Shown here piece after piece: positions 1 to 8,524 of a stretch of DNA of 64,000 nucleotides; the first letter of the stretch is position 1, and each line of letters opens with the position of its first letter. Position numbers and translations under genes: made by a program. Below the pieces are notes generated by a model, which was given only the letters and a program-made list of their open reading frames with translations, did no database searches and was not told the origin of the DNA. The DNA is from a bacterium (GTDB lineage Bacteria > Orphanbacterota > Orphanbacteria > Orphanbacterales > Orphanbacteraceae), in NCBI GenBank assembly GCA_025782575.1, contig JALGYY010000046.1:124001-188000 (forward strand), read 5' to 3'.

Positions 1-2
1 TT

Positions 3-698
3 GCCCATGATCTCCATGACGGATTTGAAGCGGGTGTTCGGGCGCTGCTCCAGTCCATACCGGAGACGATGACCGACGTGCAGAATCTCGTCGGCCGAAA
101 CCGGATCTTTCTCGATCGGGTTATCGGTGTCGGCGTCATTTCGAAGGAGGACGCGATTTCGTACGGGTTTACCGGTCCCTGTCTCCGAGCATGCGGGATC
201 CCGCATGATCTCCGGAAAGACGAACCCTATTATGGTTACGAGGAGTACGACTGGGATGTCGTGATCGGAGAGAACGGAGACACATACGACCGGCTCTGGG
301 TGCGGTTCGAAGAGGTGAACCAGTCTGTCCGGATCATCGAGCAGGCATTGTCGAGCATGCCGGGCGGACCTGTAAATGTCGATGACAAGCGAATCACGCT
401 TCCTCCAAAAGATGCCGTTCACGGCAACATCGAAGCGCTTATGAACCACTTCATGTTGATCATGAATGGGGTGGCGCCGCCGGCCGGAGATTCTTATCGT
501 GCTGTTGAGGCGCCGAATGGTGAGCTTGGATTCCTGATCGTGAGTGACGGCAGCCCCAAGCCGTACAAGATCAAAGTCAGGCCTCCCTGTTTCATGATCT
601 TCTCGGCGTTCGACGAGATGATCGAGGGGGGGATGGTGCAAGACGCCATCGCGACTCTTGGCAGCCTGAATGTCGTAGCAGGAGAACTGGATCGCTGA
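3..698 (+). CDS. nuoD: NADH-quinone oxidoreductase subunit D (NuoD), C-terminal part
   Basis: This is the 49-kDa-type subunit of the peripheral arm of complex I, which helps form the quinone site. The frame is open to the left edge, so the start lies outside the window. About 231 residues remain. Recognisable family blocks are NRIFLDRVIGVGVISKEDA, then GFTGPCLRACGIPHDLRKD, then GDTYDRLWVRFEEVNQS and the closing GELDR. An internal ATG at 69 is not the start, because the family sequence continues upstream of it without a break. The stop codon overlaps the nuoE start by one base (TGATG), so translation is probably coupled. No catalytic change is visible in the part present. Confidence 0.95.
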   Translation, partial: AHDLHDGFEAGVRALLQSIPETMTDVQNLVGRNRIFLDRVIGVGVISKEDAISYGFTGPCLRACGIPHDLRKDEPYYGYEEYDWDVVIGENGDTYDRLWVRFEEVNQSVRIIEQALSSMPGGPVNVDDKRITLPPKDAVHGNIEALMNHFMLIMNGVAPPAGDSYRAVEAPNGELGFLIVSDGSPKPYKIKVRPPCFMIFSAFDEMIEGGMVQDAIATLGSLNVVAGELDR

Positions 699-1195
699 TG
701 GCAACGACAGAGAAAACAGAGGTGAAGTTCAGCGAGGCACGCAAGCAGGAGATCGAGCGGATTCGCGGCCGATATGAGACTCCTCGCGGGCTCATCATGC
801 CTCTTCTCTGGATGATTCAGGACGATTACGGCTGGATCTCGTACGACGCGATGGAATTGATCGCCGGAGAGTGTGAAACGAGTCCGGCATGGGTCTACTC
901 CATTGCCACTTTCTATACGATGTTCGAGTTGGAAAAGCCGATTCGCTATCACCTGCAAGTCTGTAATACGCTTTCCTGCGGGCTCTGCGGCTCGGAGAGC
1001 ATTCTCGCTCATCTGGAAGACAGGCTTGGAATCCAGGCGGGCGAGTCGACAGAGGACGGCCGGTTCCGTCTGACCGCGGTCGAGTGTCTCGCCTCATGCG
1101 GAACGGGTCCCATGATGCAGATGAACGACGAATACTATGAAAGCCTGACCACGGAAAAAGTCGACGCCATGCTCGAGGAGTGGAACTGTGATTGA
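698..1195 (+). CDS. nuoE: NADH-quinone oxidoreductase subunit E (NuoE)
   Basis: This is the 24-kDa-type thioredoxin-fold subunit, which carries the N1a [2Fe-2S] cluster in the NADH-oxidising module with NuoF and NuoG. The 165-residue length is normal. The four cluster ligands fit the family spacing: C89 and C94 in VCNTLSCGLCG, and C130 and C134 in ECLASCGTGP. One more cysteine, C97, lies in the first motif. The ATG overlaps the nuoD stop by one base and the 3' end overlaps the nuoF GTG by eight bases, as expected for a tightly coupled operon. Confidence 0.96.
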   Translation: MATTEKTEVKFSEARKQEIERIRGRYETPRGLIMPLLWMIQDDYGWISYDAMELIAGECETSPAWVYSIATFYTMFELEKPIRYHLQVCNTLSCGLCGSESILAHLEDRLGIQAGESTEDGRFRLTAVECLASCGTGPMMQMNDEYYESLTTEKVDAMLEEWNCD

Positions 1196-2468
1196 GGAAA
1201 CCAAAGTCCTCACGAGCCGAATTCATAAGAAGGATTCCCACACTCTCGAAAGCTATCGGGAGGACGGCGGATACGAAGCGGCCGCGATGGCGCTCGCCAT
1301 GGATCCCGATGAAGTGACTGCCATAGTCAAGGATTCCGGCCTTCGCGGACGGGGTGGGGCCGGTTTTCCAACAGGTCTCAAGTGGACTTTCCTGCCCAAG
1401 GATCGTGACTTTACTTATCTGTGTGTGAATGCTGATGAGAGCGAGCCCGGTACCTTCAAAGACAGGGTTATCCTCGATCTCGATCCTCACCTCATGATCG
1501 AGGGAACTGTCATTTCGTGTCACGCTCTCAAGAGCGAACATGCCTTTATCTACATTCGAGGCGAATTCTGCAGGCCCTATCGCCGTCTCGTTGCGGCCGT
1601 TCAGGAAGCCTATGAGGCGGGGATCCTCGGTGACAACGTACTCGGTACAGGGCGGAAACTGGATATCACGATTCATAAAGGGGCGGGTGCCTACATATGT
1701 GGCGAAGAGACGGCGCTCCTGAATTCGATCGAAGGACTGAGGGGACAACCTCGAATCAAGCCTCCGTTCCCGACAAATCATGGTCTCTTCGGTCGTTCAA
1801 CGGTAATCAACAACGTCGAGACTCTCGCGAACGTGCCTGTCATCCTGAAGGAAGGCGCCGAAGTGTATCGGAGTCGGGGCACGGAGAAGAGCCCGGGTAC
1901 AAGGCTGTTCAGTGTCTCCGGGCATGTGGAGAGACCGGGGGTCTATGAACTGGAGCACGGTGTCTCTTTCAAGGACATGTTGAACGACATTTGTGGAGGT
2001 GTGAAGGGGGGGCGTGCGCTCAAAGCAGTCGTTCCCGGCGGATCATCAGTACCGGTACTTACGGCCGAAGAGTCGATGAAACTTCAGATGGATTTTGAGT
2101 CGTGCCAGGAATGCGGTACCATGCTCGGCTCCGCCGGCGTAATCGTCATGGATGAAACAACTGACATGGTCTGGGCACTCGATAAGCTTACACATTTCTA
2201 CGCCCATGAATCATGCGGTCAGTGCACACCGTGCCGTGAAGGGACCGGTTGGGTGGCCGAACTCGTCCATCTGATCAATCAAGGGCGGGCGAAGAGTGCC
2301 GATTTCGATAAGCTCATCGATCTGGGGACACAGATCTGCGGGAATACCATCTGCGTGTTCTCCGACGCCGTTTTCATGCCGGTCATGAGTTACACGACAA
2401 AATTCCGAAGCGAATTCGAGTCGAAGCTGATTGACAGCGCTCCTGTTCATGAAAAGGTGGGGGCCTGA
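1188..2468 (+). CDS. nuoF: NADH-quinone oxidoreductase subunit F (NuoF), NADH- and FMN-binding
   Basis: This 51-kDa-type subunit takes hydride from NADH onto FMN and passes electrons to the N3 [4Fe-4S] cluster. The 426 residues include the FMN/NADH glycine-rich motif GRGGAGFPTG (54-63), the second nucleotide motif GAGAYICGEETAL (165-177), and the N3 ligands C343, C346 and C349 in SCGQCTPC plus C389 in GNTIC. The start is GTG at 1188, overlapping nuoE by eight bases. The N-terminal sequence IEETKVLTSRI looks natural from that codon. The nuoG start follows seven bases after the stop. Confidence 0.96.
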   Translation: MIEETKVLTSRIHKKDSHTLESYREDGGYEAAAMALAMDPDEVTAIVKDSGLRGRGGAGFPTGLKWTFLPKDRDFTYLCVNADESEPGTFKDRVILDLDPHLMIEGTVISCHALKSEHAFIYIRGEFCRPYRRLVAAVQEAYEAGILGDNVLGTGRKLDITIHKGAGAYICGEETALLNSIEGLRGQPRIKPPFPTNHGLFGRSTVINNVETLANVPVILKEGAEVYRSRGTEKSPGTRLFSVSGHVERPGVYELEHGVSFKDMLNDICGGVKGGRALKAVVPGGSSVPVLTAEESMKLQMDFESCQECGTMLGSAGVIVMDETTDMVWALDKLTHFYAHESCGQCTPCREGTGWVAELVHLINQGRAKSADFDKLIDLGTQICGNTICVFSDAVFMPVMSYTTKFRSEFESKLIDSAPVHEKVGA

Positions 2469-2475
2469 GGCGGAT

Positions 2476-3984
2476 ATGGCAAAAATTACGATCAACGGTG
2501 TCGAACAGGCAGTTGAGGACGGTCTCTATCTGATTGAGGCGGCCAGGCGATGCGGTGTCGACATTCCTCACTATTGCTATCATCCCGGCCTTCCGGTCGA
2601 GGGAAACTGCCGCATGTGTTCCGTCGAGGTGGAAGGCATTCCGAAGCTTCAGACCGCTTGCACGACTATCGTGCAGGACGGAATGGTAGTGATTACGGAT
2701 AGCGAGAAGGTAGTCGGCGAACGAAGTGACGTGATGGAGTTTCTCCTTCGTAATCACCCCATCGATTGCCCGATCTGCGACCAGGCAGGGGAGTGCGGTC
2801 TCCAGGACTATTACATGGAGCACGGACTTCACGATTCGCGGATCACCGTGAGCGAAAAGGTCAAGAAAAAGAAACGCGTCGATCTCGGACCGAATGTGGT
2901 GCTCGACAGCGAAAGGTGCATTCTTTGCACCCGCTGTGTTCGATTCTGCAAGGATGTAGTGGGTACGGAAGAACTGGTGATCAAAAACCGGAGCAATCAC
3001 GCGGAGATCACCACGTTCCCAGGTAAAGGCCTTGTAAACCCCTATGCGTTGAATACGGTCGACATCTGTCCTGTCGGCGCGCTTACAAGTCGTAAATTCC
3101 GATTCCAGTGTCGTGTCTGGTACATGAAGAACGCGACGTCGATCTGTCCCGGATGTGAGCGGGGCTGCAATATCTGGATCGATCACCACGAAAACAAAAT
3201 CCAGCGTCTCCGTCCTCGCCTGAATCCGGATGTGAACAACTACTGGATGTGCGATGAAGGGCGGCTCGACTTCCACTGGATCAACGACGATCGAGTGCTC
3301 CGAGCGGAAGGACCGGATGGATTGATGCGCCCGGATGAAGCGGACCGTGCCGTTCTGGCTCTCCTCTCCAATCCGGGCGATGTTCTGATCGTCGCTTCTC
3401 CCCGAAGTACGAACGAGAGCCTGTTCGCTTTGAAACGGTTTGTAGAGGTCGCCCTTCCCGGGGCTGCCCTGACGGGCGGCTCGTTCCGTCCGACCGGTGA
3501 TGATGACGGCTTCCTTCGCCTCCCGGACAAGAACCCGAACAGCCGGGGTATGAGAGAGATCGGCATTGCAGGCGACCTTGAAAACAGACTGAACGGGTCG
3601 GCCGGAGTGGTTCTTGTATTTGAGAACGATCTACTGGGTGACCGCCCCGACCTGGAATCGGTTCTGGCAGGGAAGAAAGTCGTCGCATTCACTTCGAACC
3701 GTACGGCAACGGCCAGGGGAGCCGATCTCGTCGTCCCGGTCACGACCTACGCGGAATTGAACGGTTCCTTTACGAATCACGCCGGCCTGAGGCAGGAGTT
3801 CCGCAGCGCTATCCGCCCTCCGGGTGATTCCCGGAGTGTCTTCGATGTAGTGAAATCGCTGTCGGGCCTTCTCGGCAAGGAACTCGGATGGGAGAGTGAA
3901 ACCGCTCTCACGAAGGAAATGACCGACGTGATCACCGGATGGGGAGTCAGGGTGGAAGAGGAGACGGAACTCCATGCCGGCTGA
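2476..3984 (+). CDS. nuoG: NADH-quinone oxidoreductase subunit G (NuoG), short form with N7 cluster motif
   Basis: This is the electron-wire subunit of the NADH module. I place the start at ATG 2476 (MAKITINGVE), behind GAGGCGG, rather than at the in-frame ATG 2431 inside nuoF. The protein is 502 residues, against about 780-910 in Thermus or E. coli. Ligands are visible for N1b (C34, C45, C48, C62), N5 (H94, C98, C101, C107), N4 (C138, C141, C144, C188) and the optional N7 (C214, C217, C221, C249, spacing C-x2-C-x3-C-x27-C). About 250 residues of a reduced molybdopterin-oxidoreductase-like domain follow, still ending in the ADLVVPVTTYAELNGSFTN block. The 3' end overlaps nuoH by 11 bases. Confidence 0.95.
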   Translation: MAKITINGVEQAVEDGLYLIEAARRCGVDIPHYCYHPGLPVEGNCRMCSVEVEGIPKLQTACTTIVQDGMVVITDSEKVVGERSDVMEFLLRNHPIDCPICDQAGECGLQDYYMEHGLHDSRITVSEKVKKKKRVDLGPNVVLDSERCILCTRCVRFCKDVVGTEELVIKNRSNHAEITTFPGKGLVNPYALNTVDICPVGALTSRKFRFQCRVWYMKNATSICPGCERGCNIWIDHHENKIQRLRPRLNPDVNNYWMCDEGRLDFHWINDDRVLRAEGPDGLMRPDEADRAVLALLSNPGDVLIVASPRSTNESLFALKRFVEVALPGAALTGGSFRPTGDDDGFLRLPDKNPNSRGMREIGIAGDLENRLNGSAGVVLVFENDLLGDRPDLESVLAGKKVVAFTSNRTATARGADLVVPVTTYAELNGSFTNHAGLRQEFRSAIRPPGDSRSVFDVVKSLSGLLGKELGWESETALTKEMTDVITGWGVRVEEETELHAG

Positions 3985-5254
3985 GCTCTTCATGCCTTTC
4001 GTAATGGTCCTCGTCGCCGCGCTGCTGCCGTTGCAGCTTTTGCCGGCGATGATCTGGGCCGAGCGGAAAGTGTCGGCATTCATCCAGGACCGGACCGGCC
4101 CCAACCGAGCCGATATTCTGGGGATTCGGCTCGGCGGAGTCATTCACTCCATCGCTGACGTGGTCAAGTTGATCGCCAAGGAAGACATGACCCCGTCGAA
4201 GGTCAACAGCTTCTACTACAGCCTGGGACCGTTTCTCGCTCTTTTTATCTCGCTCATTCCCTTTTCGATCATTCCCCTCGCTGACACCCTTAAGATCGGC
4301 GGGGCTGCGATCCCCCTTCGGGCGGTTACGCTCGATGTCGGGATTCTCTTTATTCTCGCTATTACATCGTTCCATGTTTACGCCGTCGTGTTCGCCGGTT
4401 GGGCGTCGAACAACAGCTTCAGTCTTCTCGGCGGGCTCCGGTCGGCTGCGCAGATGGTGAGCTACGAGCTTGGTCTCGGCCTGTCGCTAGTCGGTATGAT
4501 CATGGTTGCCCAGACACTTGATCTGAATGAGATCGTGCGGCAGCAGGGTGGGACGATCTTCGGAATCCTGCCCGCGTGGAATGTCTTTCTCCAACCGCTC
4601 GGATTTCTGATATTCGTAGTCAGCATATTCGCTGAAACGAATCGGAATCCCTTCGATCTTCCCGAAGGGGAATCGGAGATCATCGGCTTCCATGTGGAGT
4701 ACTCGAGCATGCGGTTCGCGTTCTTTTTCATGGGCGAGTACATCGCGATCATCGGAGGAAGCGCGGTAGTGGCGACATTGTTCCTCGGAGGATGGCAGGT
4801 GCCGTTCTTCGACACGGAAATGCTACGGGAGAACGCCATGCTCGCTGCCCGGATCGCGTTCGGATCGACCGCGGCGCTCTGCGTTCTTCTATCGATTATC
4901 CTGATGGCATACGACAAAAAACTACAGGCGTTGTATACGGACAAACGACGCTTTGAGGCGCGCGTGCTTCTCGGCATCGTCGTCACTCTCGGTGCCGGCG
5001 CCGTCGGTGGACTCCTGTTTCTGCCGACACTCTCTAGCCTGGGTGAACAGATCGTCACGGCAATCGTGCAAAACACCTTCCTCGTCGGGAAAATCCTGCT
5101 ATTCTGTTTCTTCTTCATCTGGGTGCGGTGGACGCTCCCGAGGTTCCGCTATGACCAGCTCATGAACCTCGGTTGGAAGACGCTTATTCCACTGGCTCTT
5201 CTGAACATTTTCCTGACGGGTGTGGCGCTCGTCCTGTTCGATCGGGGTGCATGA
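3974..5254 (+). CDS. nuoH: NADH-quinone oxidoreductase subunit H (NuoH)
   Basis: This multi-spanning inner-membrane subunit joins the peripheral arm to the membrane arm and forms part of the quinone cavity and proton entry. It has 426 residues with about eight or nine hydrophobic segments. The diagnostic block AERKVSAFIQDRTGPNRADI (about 29-48) is present. The acidic loop AETNRNPFDLPEGESEIIGF, which lines the quinone tunnel, is also present and intact. The ATG lies inside the end of nuoG and its stop overlaps the nuoI start (ATGATG), so expression is probably translationally coupled. Confidence 0.96.
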   Translation: MPAELFMPFVMVLVAALLPLQLLPAMIWAERKVSAFIQDRTGPNRADILGIRLGGVIHSIADVVKLIAKEDMTPSKVNSFYYSLGPFLALFISLIPFSIIPLADTLKIGGAAIPLRAVTLDVGILFILAITSFHVYAVVFAGWASNNSFSLLGGLRSAAQMVSYELGLGLSLVGMIMVAQTLDLNEIVRQQGGTIFGILPAWNVFLQPLGFLIFVVSIFAETNRNPFDLPEGESEIIGFHVEYSSMRFAFFFMGEYIAIIGGSAVVATLFLGGWQVPFFDTEMLRENAMLAARIAFGSTAALCVLLSIILMAYDKKLQALYTDKRRFEARVLLGIVVTLGAGAVGGLLFLPTLSSLGEQIVTAIVQNTFLVGKILLFCFFFIWVRWTLPRFRYDQLMNLGWKTLIPLALLNIFLTGVALVLFDRGA

Positions 5255-5727
5255 TGATCGGCGTAAAGAAAATCGGAAAGCCGATGGATATCAAAGAGCG
5301 TTCGTATCTCTTCGAGATTGCGCGGGGCATGATGACGTCGATCCGACATTTCATCAGGAATGTGCTCAATCAGGGGGCGATGCCGACTCTGCAATACCCG
5401 GAAGAGAAGCGCGTGCTCCCGGAGCGATTCCGCGGACGCCATCGCCTGATGCAGCGCGAAGATGGAACGCCTCGTTGCGTGGCGTGCTTCTGTTGCCAGA
5501 CCGCCTGCCCCGCGGATTGCATCAGCATTGAAGCGACTGAGCGGGACGATGAGGGAGAAAAAGTAGCCGCGCGGTTTGATATCAACATTCTCCGCTGCGT
5601 ATTCTGTGGTTTGTGTGTCGAGGCGTGTCCGTGCGATGCGATTCGCATGGATACGGGTATGTACGAACTCGCGGATACGAATCGCGAGAACCTGATCTAC
5701 GATCTGAACACACTGTTGAGGCACTGA
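5251..5727 (+). CDS. nuoI: NADH-quinone oxidoreductase subunit I (NuoI), two [4Fe-4S] ferredoxin-like
   Basis: This 23-kDa-type subunit carries clusters N6a and N6b between NuoG and the terminal cluster N2. Both motifs are complete: CVACFCCQTACP and CVFCGLCVEACP. The longer open frame starts at 5173 inside nuoH. I prefer ATG 5251 (or the adjacent 5254), which overlaps the nuoH stop and gives a normal length of about 158 residues. ATG 5284 (MDIKERSYLFE) is a further possible start. No helical N-terminal extension is needed for the family. Confidence 0.94.
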   Translation: MMIGVKKIGKPMDIKERSYLFEIARGMMTSIRHFIRNVLNQGAMPTLQYPEEKRVLPERFRGRHRLMQREDGTPRCVACFCCQTACPADCISIEATERDDEGEKVAARFDINILRCVFCGLCVEACPCDAIRMDTGMYELADTNRENLIYDLNTLLRH

Positions 5728-5733
5728 AGCAAG

Positions 5734-6231
5734 ATGGGACCCCTTCTATTCTGGATTCTATCCGCCGTCGCGGTCGGGTCCGCTCTCGCAACCATCGTAC
5801 AGCGTAGTCCACTCTCCTCTGCGCTCACTCTGACTCTCTGCCTCGTAGCGGTGGCCGGGCTCTTCGCAACTCTATCGGCCGACTTTCTCTTCGTAATCCA
5901 GTTGCTTGTCTATGCGGGAGCCGTGATGGTGCTCGTTATCTATGTCATCATGCTCCTTAATCTCGGTGATCGTGAGCTGAAGCCGCTCGGGCTCTCACGC
6001 CCTCGCACGTTTGTTTCAGGGCTGGTCGGCATCCTGCTCCTCGCCCTGCTTGCCCGGGCACAGGCGGGCGCAGCCGGCATCTCCATGGGAGACGTGCCTG
6101 ATGGTTTCGGCGGTGTGCGATCGATTGCCGGCACGCTCTTTACTTCTTATCTCTATCCCTTCGAGATCGTATCCGTGCTCTTGATGGCGGCGCTCGTAGG
6201 AGTCGTCGTTCTGGCGATGAAGAGGTTCTGA
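5734..6231 (+). CDS. nuoJ: NADH-quinone oxidoreductase subunit J (NuoJ)
   Basis: This small membrane-arm subunit lies between NuoH and the antiporter-like subunits. Its third helix takes part in coupling through a pi-bulge. It has 165 residues with five hydrophobic segments. The family block [20 protein letters not shown] (about 52-71) is clear. The start is ATG 5734, six bases after the nuoI stop. The stop overlaps the nuoK ATG by one base (TGATG). Confidence 0.94.
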   Translation: MGPLLFWILSAVAVGSALATIVQRSPLSSALTLTLCLVAVAGLFATLSADFLFVIQLLVYAGAVMVLVIYVIMLLNLGDRELKPLGLSRPRTFVSGLVGILLLALLARAQAGAAGISMGDVPDGFGGVRSIAGTLFTSYLYPFEIVSVLLMAALVGVVVLAMKRF

Positions 6232-6533
6232 TGGCACCTACCGAACAATACTTGCTGGTCAGTGCGGCGCTCTTCGTGATCGGCTGTGTCGGCGTGCTCT
6301 CGAGGCGTAACCTGCTAGTTGTTCTGATGTCGATCGAGCTGATGCTGAACGCGGCCAATCTGACATTCGCCACGTTTGCCCGCGCGTCCGGCCTGATTGA
6401 CGGCCAGATCGTGGTCTTCTTCGTGATTGCCGTTGCCGCGGCTGAAGCGGCCGTCGGCCTCGCGATCGTTGTGGCGCTATTTCGTAAGAAAGAGACAGTG
6501 AACCTTGATCGGTTCACCATGCTTCACCAATAG
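6231..6533 (+). CDS. nuoK: NADH-quinone oxidoreductase subunit K (NuoK)
   Basis: This three-helix, MrpC-like subunit of the proton-translocating membrane arm has 100 residues, the usual length. The two membrane-buried glutamates needed for proton transfer sit at the same numbers as in E. coli NuoK: E36 in [12 protein letters not shown] and E72 in [11 protein letters not shown]. It overlaps nuoJ by one base. The next gene, nuoL, follows after 11 bases containing AGGAAC. Confidence 0.96.
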   Translation: MAPTEQYLLVSAALFVIGCVGVLSRRNLLVVLMSIELMLNAANLTFATFARASGLIDGQIVVFFVIAVAAAEAAVGLAIVVALFRKKETVNLDRFTMLHQ

Positions 6534-6544
6534 GAACGGTTATT

Positions 6545-8515
6545 TTGACGCCCGAAAGTTCACTACTCTGGATCGTGCTTCTACCGCTGATCGGCGCGAC
6601 GGTCAACGGGCTGATCGCTCTCGTTGCCGCGGCGAATGACCGGCCTGTTCCTCGGACGCTTTCCGCTGTTATCGCCTGCGCGGGGCCGACCATCGCCTTT
6701 CTTCTCGCTGTCGGTGTCTTTCGGCAACTTCAGGGGATGGACGAGGAAAGCCGGGTTCTCGTAAACGAAGTGTACCGGTGGATCGAAGCGGGCCGTCTTC
6801 AGATCAATTTCACACTGCTCGCGGATCCTCTTTCTTCCGTCATGCTGCTTGTAGTAACCGGGATCGGCGGATTAATCCACTACTACTCGATCGGTTATAT
6901 GCGCGAGGATCAATCACACACACGCTACTTCAGCTATCTGAACCTGTTCCTCTTTTTCATGCTTGTTCTCGTACTGGGTGATTCGCTTATCACGCTCTTC
7001 GTAGGCTGGGAAGGTGTGGGACTTTGCTCCTACCTCCTGATCGGTTTCTGGTTCCAGGACTCGGAAAAGGCTGTGGCCGGAATGAAGGCGTTCGTCGTCA
7101 ACCGGATCGGCGACTTCGGATTTCTGCTCGGTATGCTTCTCGTTGTGGCGACCCTCTCACAGAGTGGCCTCCCTACATTGGAGATCCGCGAAATCGCTCA
7201 CCGGATCGGCGAATTCCCGCCAGGTGTTATCGAGGCGGTCGGTCTTCTTCTCTTTGTCGGCGCCATCGGCAAGTCGGCGCAGATCCCGCTCTATATCTGG
7301 CTGCCCGACGCGATGGCAGGACCCACCCCTGTCTCCGCATTGATCCACGCGGCAACGATGGTAACCGCCGGGGTTTACATGATCGCCCGCATGGGCTTTC
7401 TCTATGAGCTGGCGCCGCTCGCCTCCGGAGCGGTTTTGCTTGTCGGGGCGGCGACCGCATTCTTTGCAGCGACGATCGGCGTGGCTCAACACGATATCAA
7501 GAAAGTGCTCGCCTACTCGACTGTAAGTCAACTCGGGTACATGATGATCGGTGTCGGGATCGGCGCCTATGCCGCCGGCATCTTCCATCTCTTTACGCAC
7601 GCTTTTTTCAAGGCCTGCCTCTTTCTGGGCGCCGGTTCGGTAATCCACGCGCTTCATCATGAGCAGGATATTCGCAATATGGGCGGCCTGCTGAAGAAGA
7701 TGCCCCTCACCGGTTGGACATTTCTGGTATCCACAGCGGCGATTGCCGGATTCCCGCCGCTATCCGGATTCTTCTCCAAGGACGAGATTCTATGGCTGAC
7801 ATTCAACGGGACGAACGAAGCTCTTCCCTGGGCTCCCAAACTTGCCTGGGGCCTCGGGACGGCTGCCGCCCTTCTCACCGCGTTCTATATGTTCCGTCTG
7901 TTCTTCACCGTATTTACGGGGAACCCGCGGGCCAAGGCTGAACACGCACACGAATCCCCCCCGTTCTTTACAGTCCCGCTGATTATCCTCGCGGCAGGAG
8001 CCGCACTGACCGGATTACTGGGAATACCCGCGGTGCTCGGTGGCTCGAACAAGTTCGAGCATTGGCTCGCTCCTGTATTTGCAGGGGCTCACGGCGCCGG
8101 CCATGGAGCGGAGCATGGTAGCGCTCACTCCGCCGGTCTCGAGATGGGGCTCATGGCACTCGCCGTCGCGATCGCCGTAGCGGGAACGCTTCTGGCGTAT
8201 TTCTTCTACGTGAAGCGCCGTGACATACCGGAAAACTTCGCCATCAAACATCCCGCGCTGTACGCCCTCGTTCGAGACAAGTACTACGTGGATGAAATTT
8301 TTTACGCCGTGATCATCTTCCCGCTCGTTCTCTTTTCGCGGAAGGTACTCTGGCGCATCGTGGACATGAAGATCGTGGACGGCATGGTTAATCTGGTCGG
8401 CTATTTATCGCGAGGAACGAGCTACGTGGTTCGATTCGCAGAGACCGGCCAGGTGCAGACCTATGGTGTCATGGTCCTCGCGGCAGTCGCCGTGATTCTC
8501 TGGAAAGTGCTTTAG
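6545..8515 (+). CDS. nuoL: NADH-quinone oxidoreductase subunit L (NuoL), antiporter-like
   Basis: This is the distal antiporter-like proton channel with the long lateral helix. It has 656 residues with many hydrophobic helices. The conserved blocks GWEGVGLCSYLLIGFW (with the key glutamate), KSAQIPLYIWLPDAMAGPTP and HAATMVTAGVYMIARMG are present. The start is TTG 6545, giving MTPESSLLWIVLLPLIGA; no ATG is available nearby. A histidine-rich stretch (GAHGAGHGAEHGSAHSAG) sits in the loop before the C-terminal helices, next to AEHAHESPP further upstream. It could bind metal or simply be a flexible linker. Confidence 0.95.
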   Translation: MTPESSLLWIVLLPLIGATVNGLIALVAAANDRPVPRTLSAVIACAGPTIAFLLAVGVFRQLQGMDEESRVLVNEVYRWIEAGRLQINFTLLADPLSSVMLLVVTGIGGLIHYYSIGYMREDQSHTRYFSYLNLFLFFMLVLVLGDSLITLFVGWEGVGLCSYLLIGFWFQDSEKAVAGMKAFVVNRIGDFGFLLGMLLVVATLSQSGLPTLEIREIAHRIGEFPPGVIEAVGLLLFVGAIGKSAQIPLYIWLPDAMAGPTPVSALIHAATMVTAGVYMIARMGFLYELAPLASGAVLLVGAATAFFAATIGVAQHDIKKVLAYSTVSQLGYMMIGVGIGAYAAGIFHLFTHAFFKACLFLGAGSVIHALHHEQDIRNMGGLLKKMPLTGWTFLVSTAAIAGFPPLSGFFSKDEILWLTFNGTNEALPWAPKLAWGLGTAAALLTAFYMFRLFFTVFTGNPRAKAEHAHESPPFFTVPLIILAAGAALTGLLGIPAVLGGSNKFEHWLAPVFAGAHGAGHGAEHGSAHSAGLEMGLMALAVAIAVAGTLLAYFFYVKRRDIPENFAIKHPALYALVRDKYYVDEIFYAVIIFPLVLFSRKVLWRIVDMKIVDGMVNLVGYLSRGTSYVVRFAETGQVQTYGVMVLAAVAVILWKVL

Positions 8516-8524
8516 GAGGCGGCG

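Noticed and set aside
795-1781. Long minus-strand open frame opposite nuoE/nuoF
   Set aside because: It lies entirely opposite recognised complex I genes. It has no family character and is explained by codon bias of the true strand.
7925-8145. Histidine-rich insert in NuoL as a metal-resistance or zinc-sensor domain
   Set aside because: It is in frame within a loop of an otherwise normal NuoL. Variable polar loops are common there, and there is no independent evidence of function.
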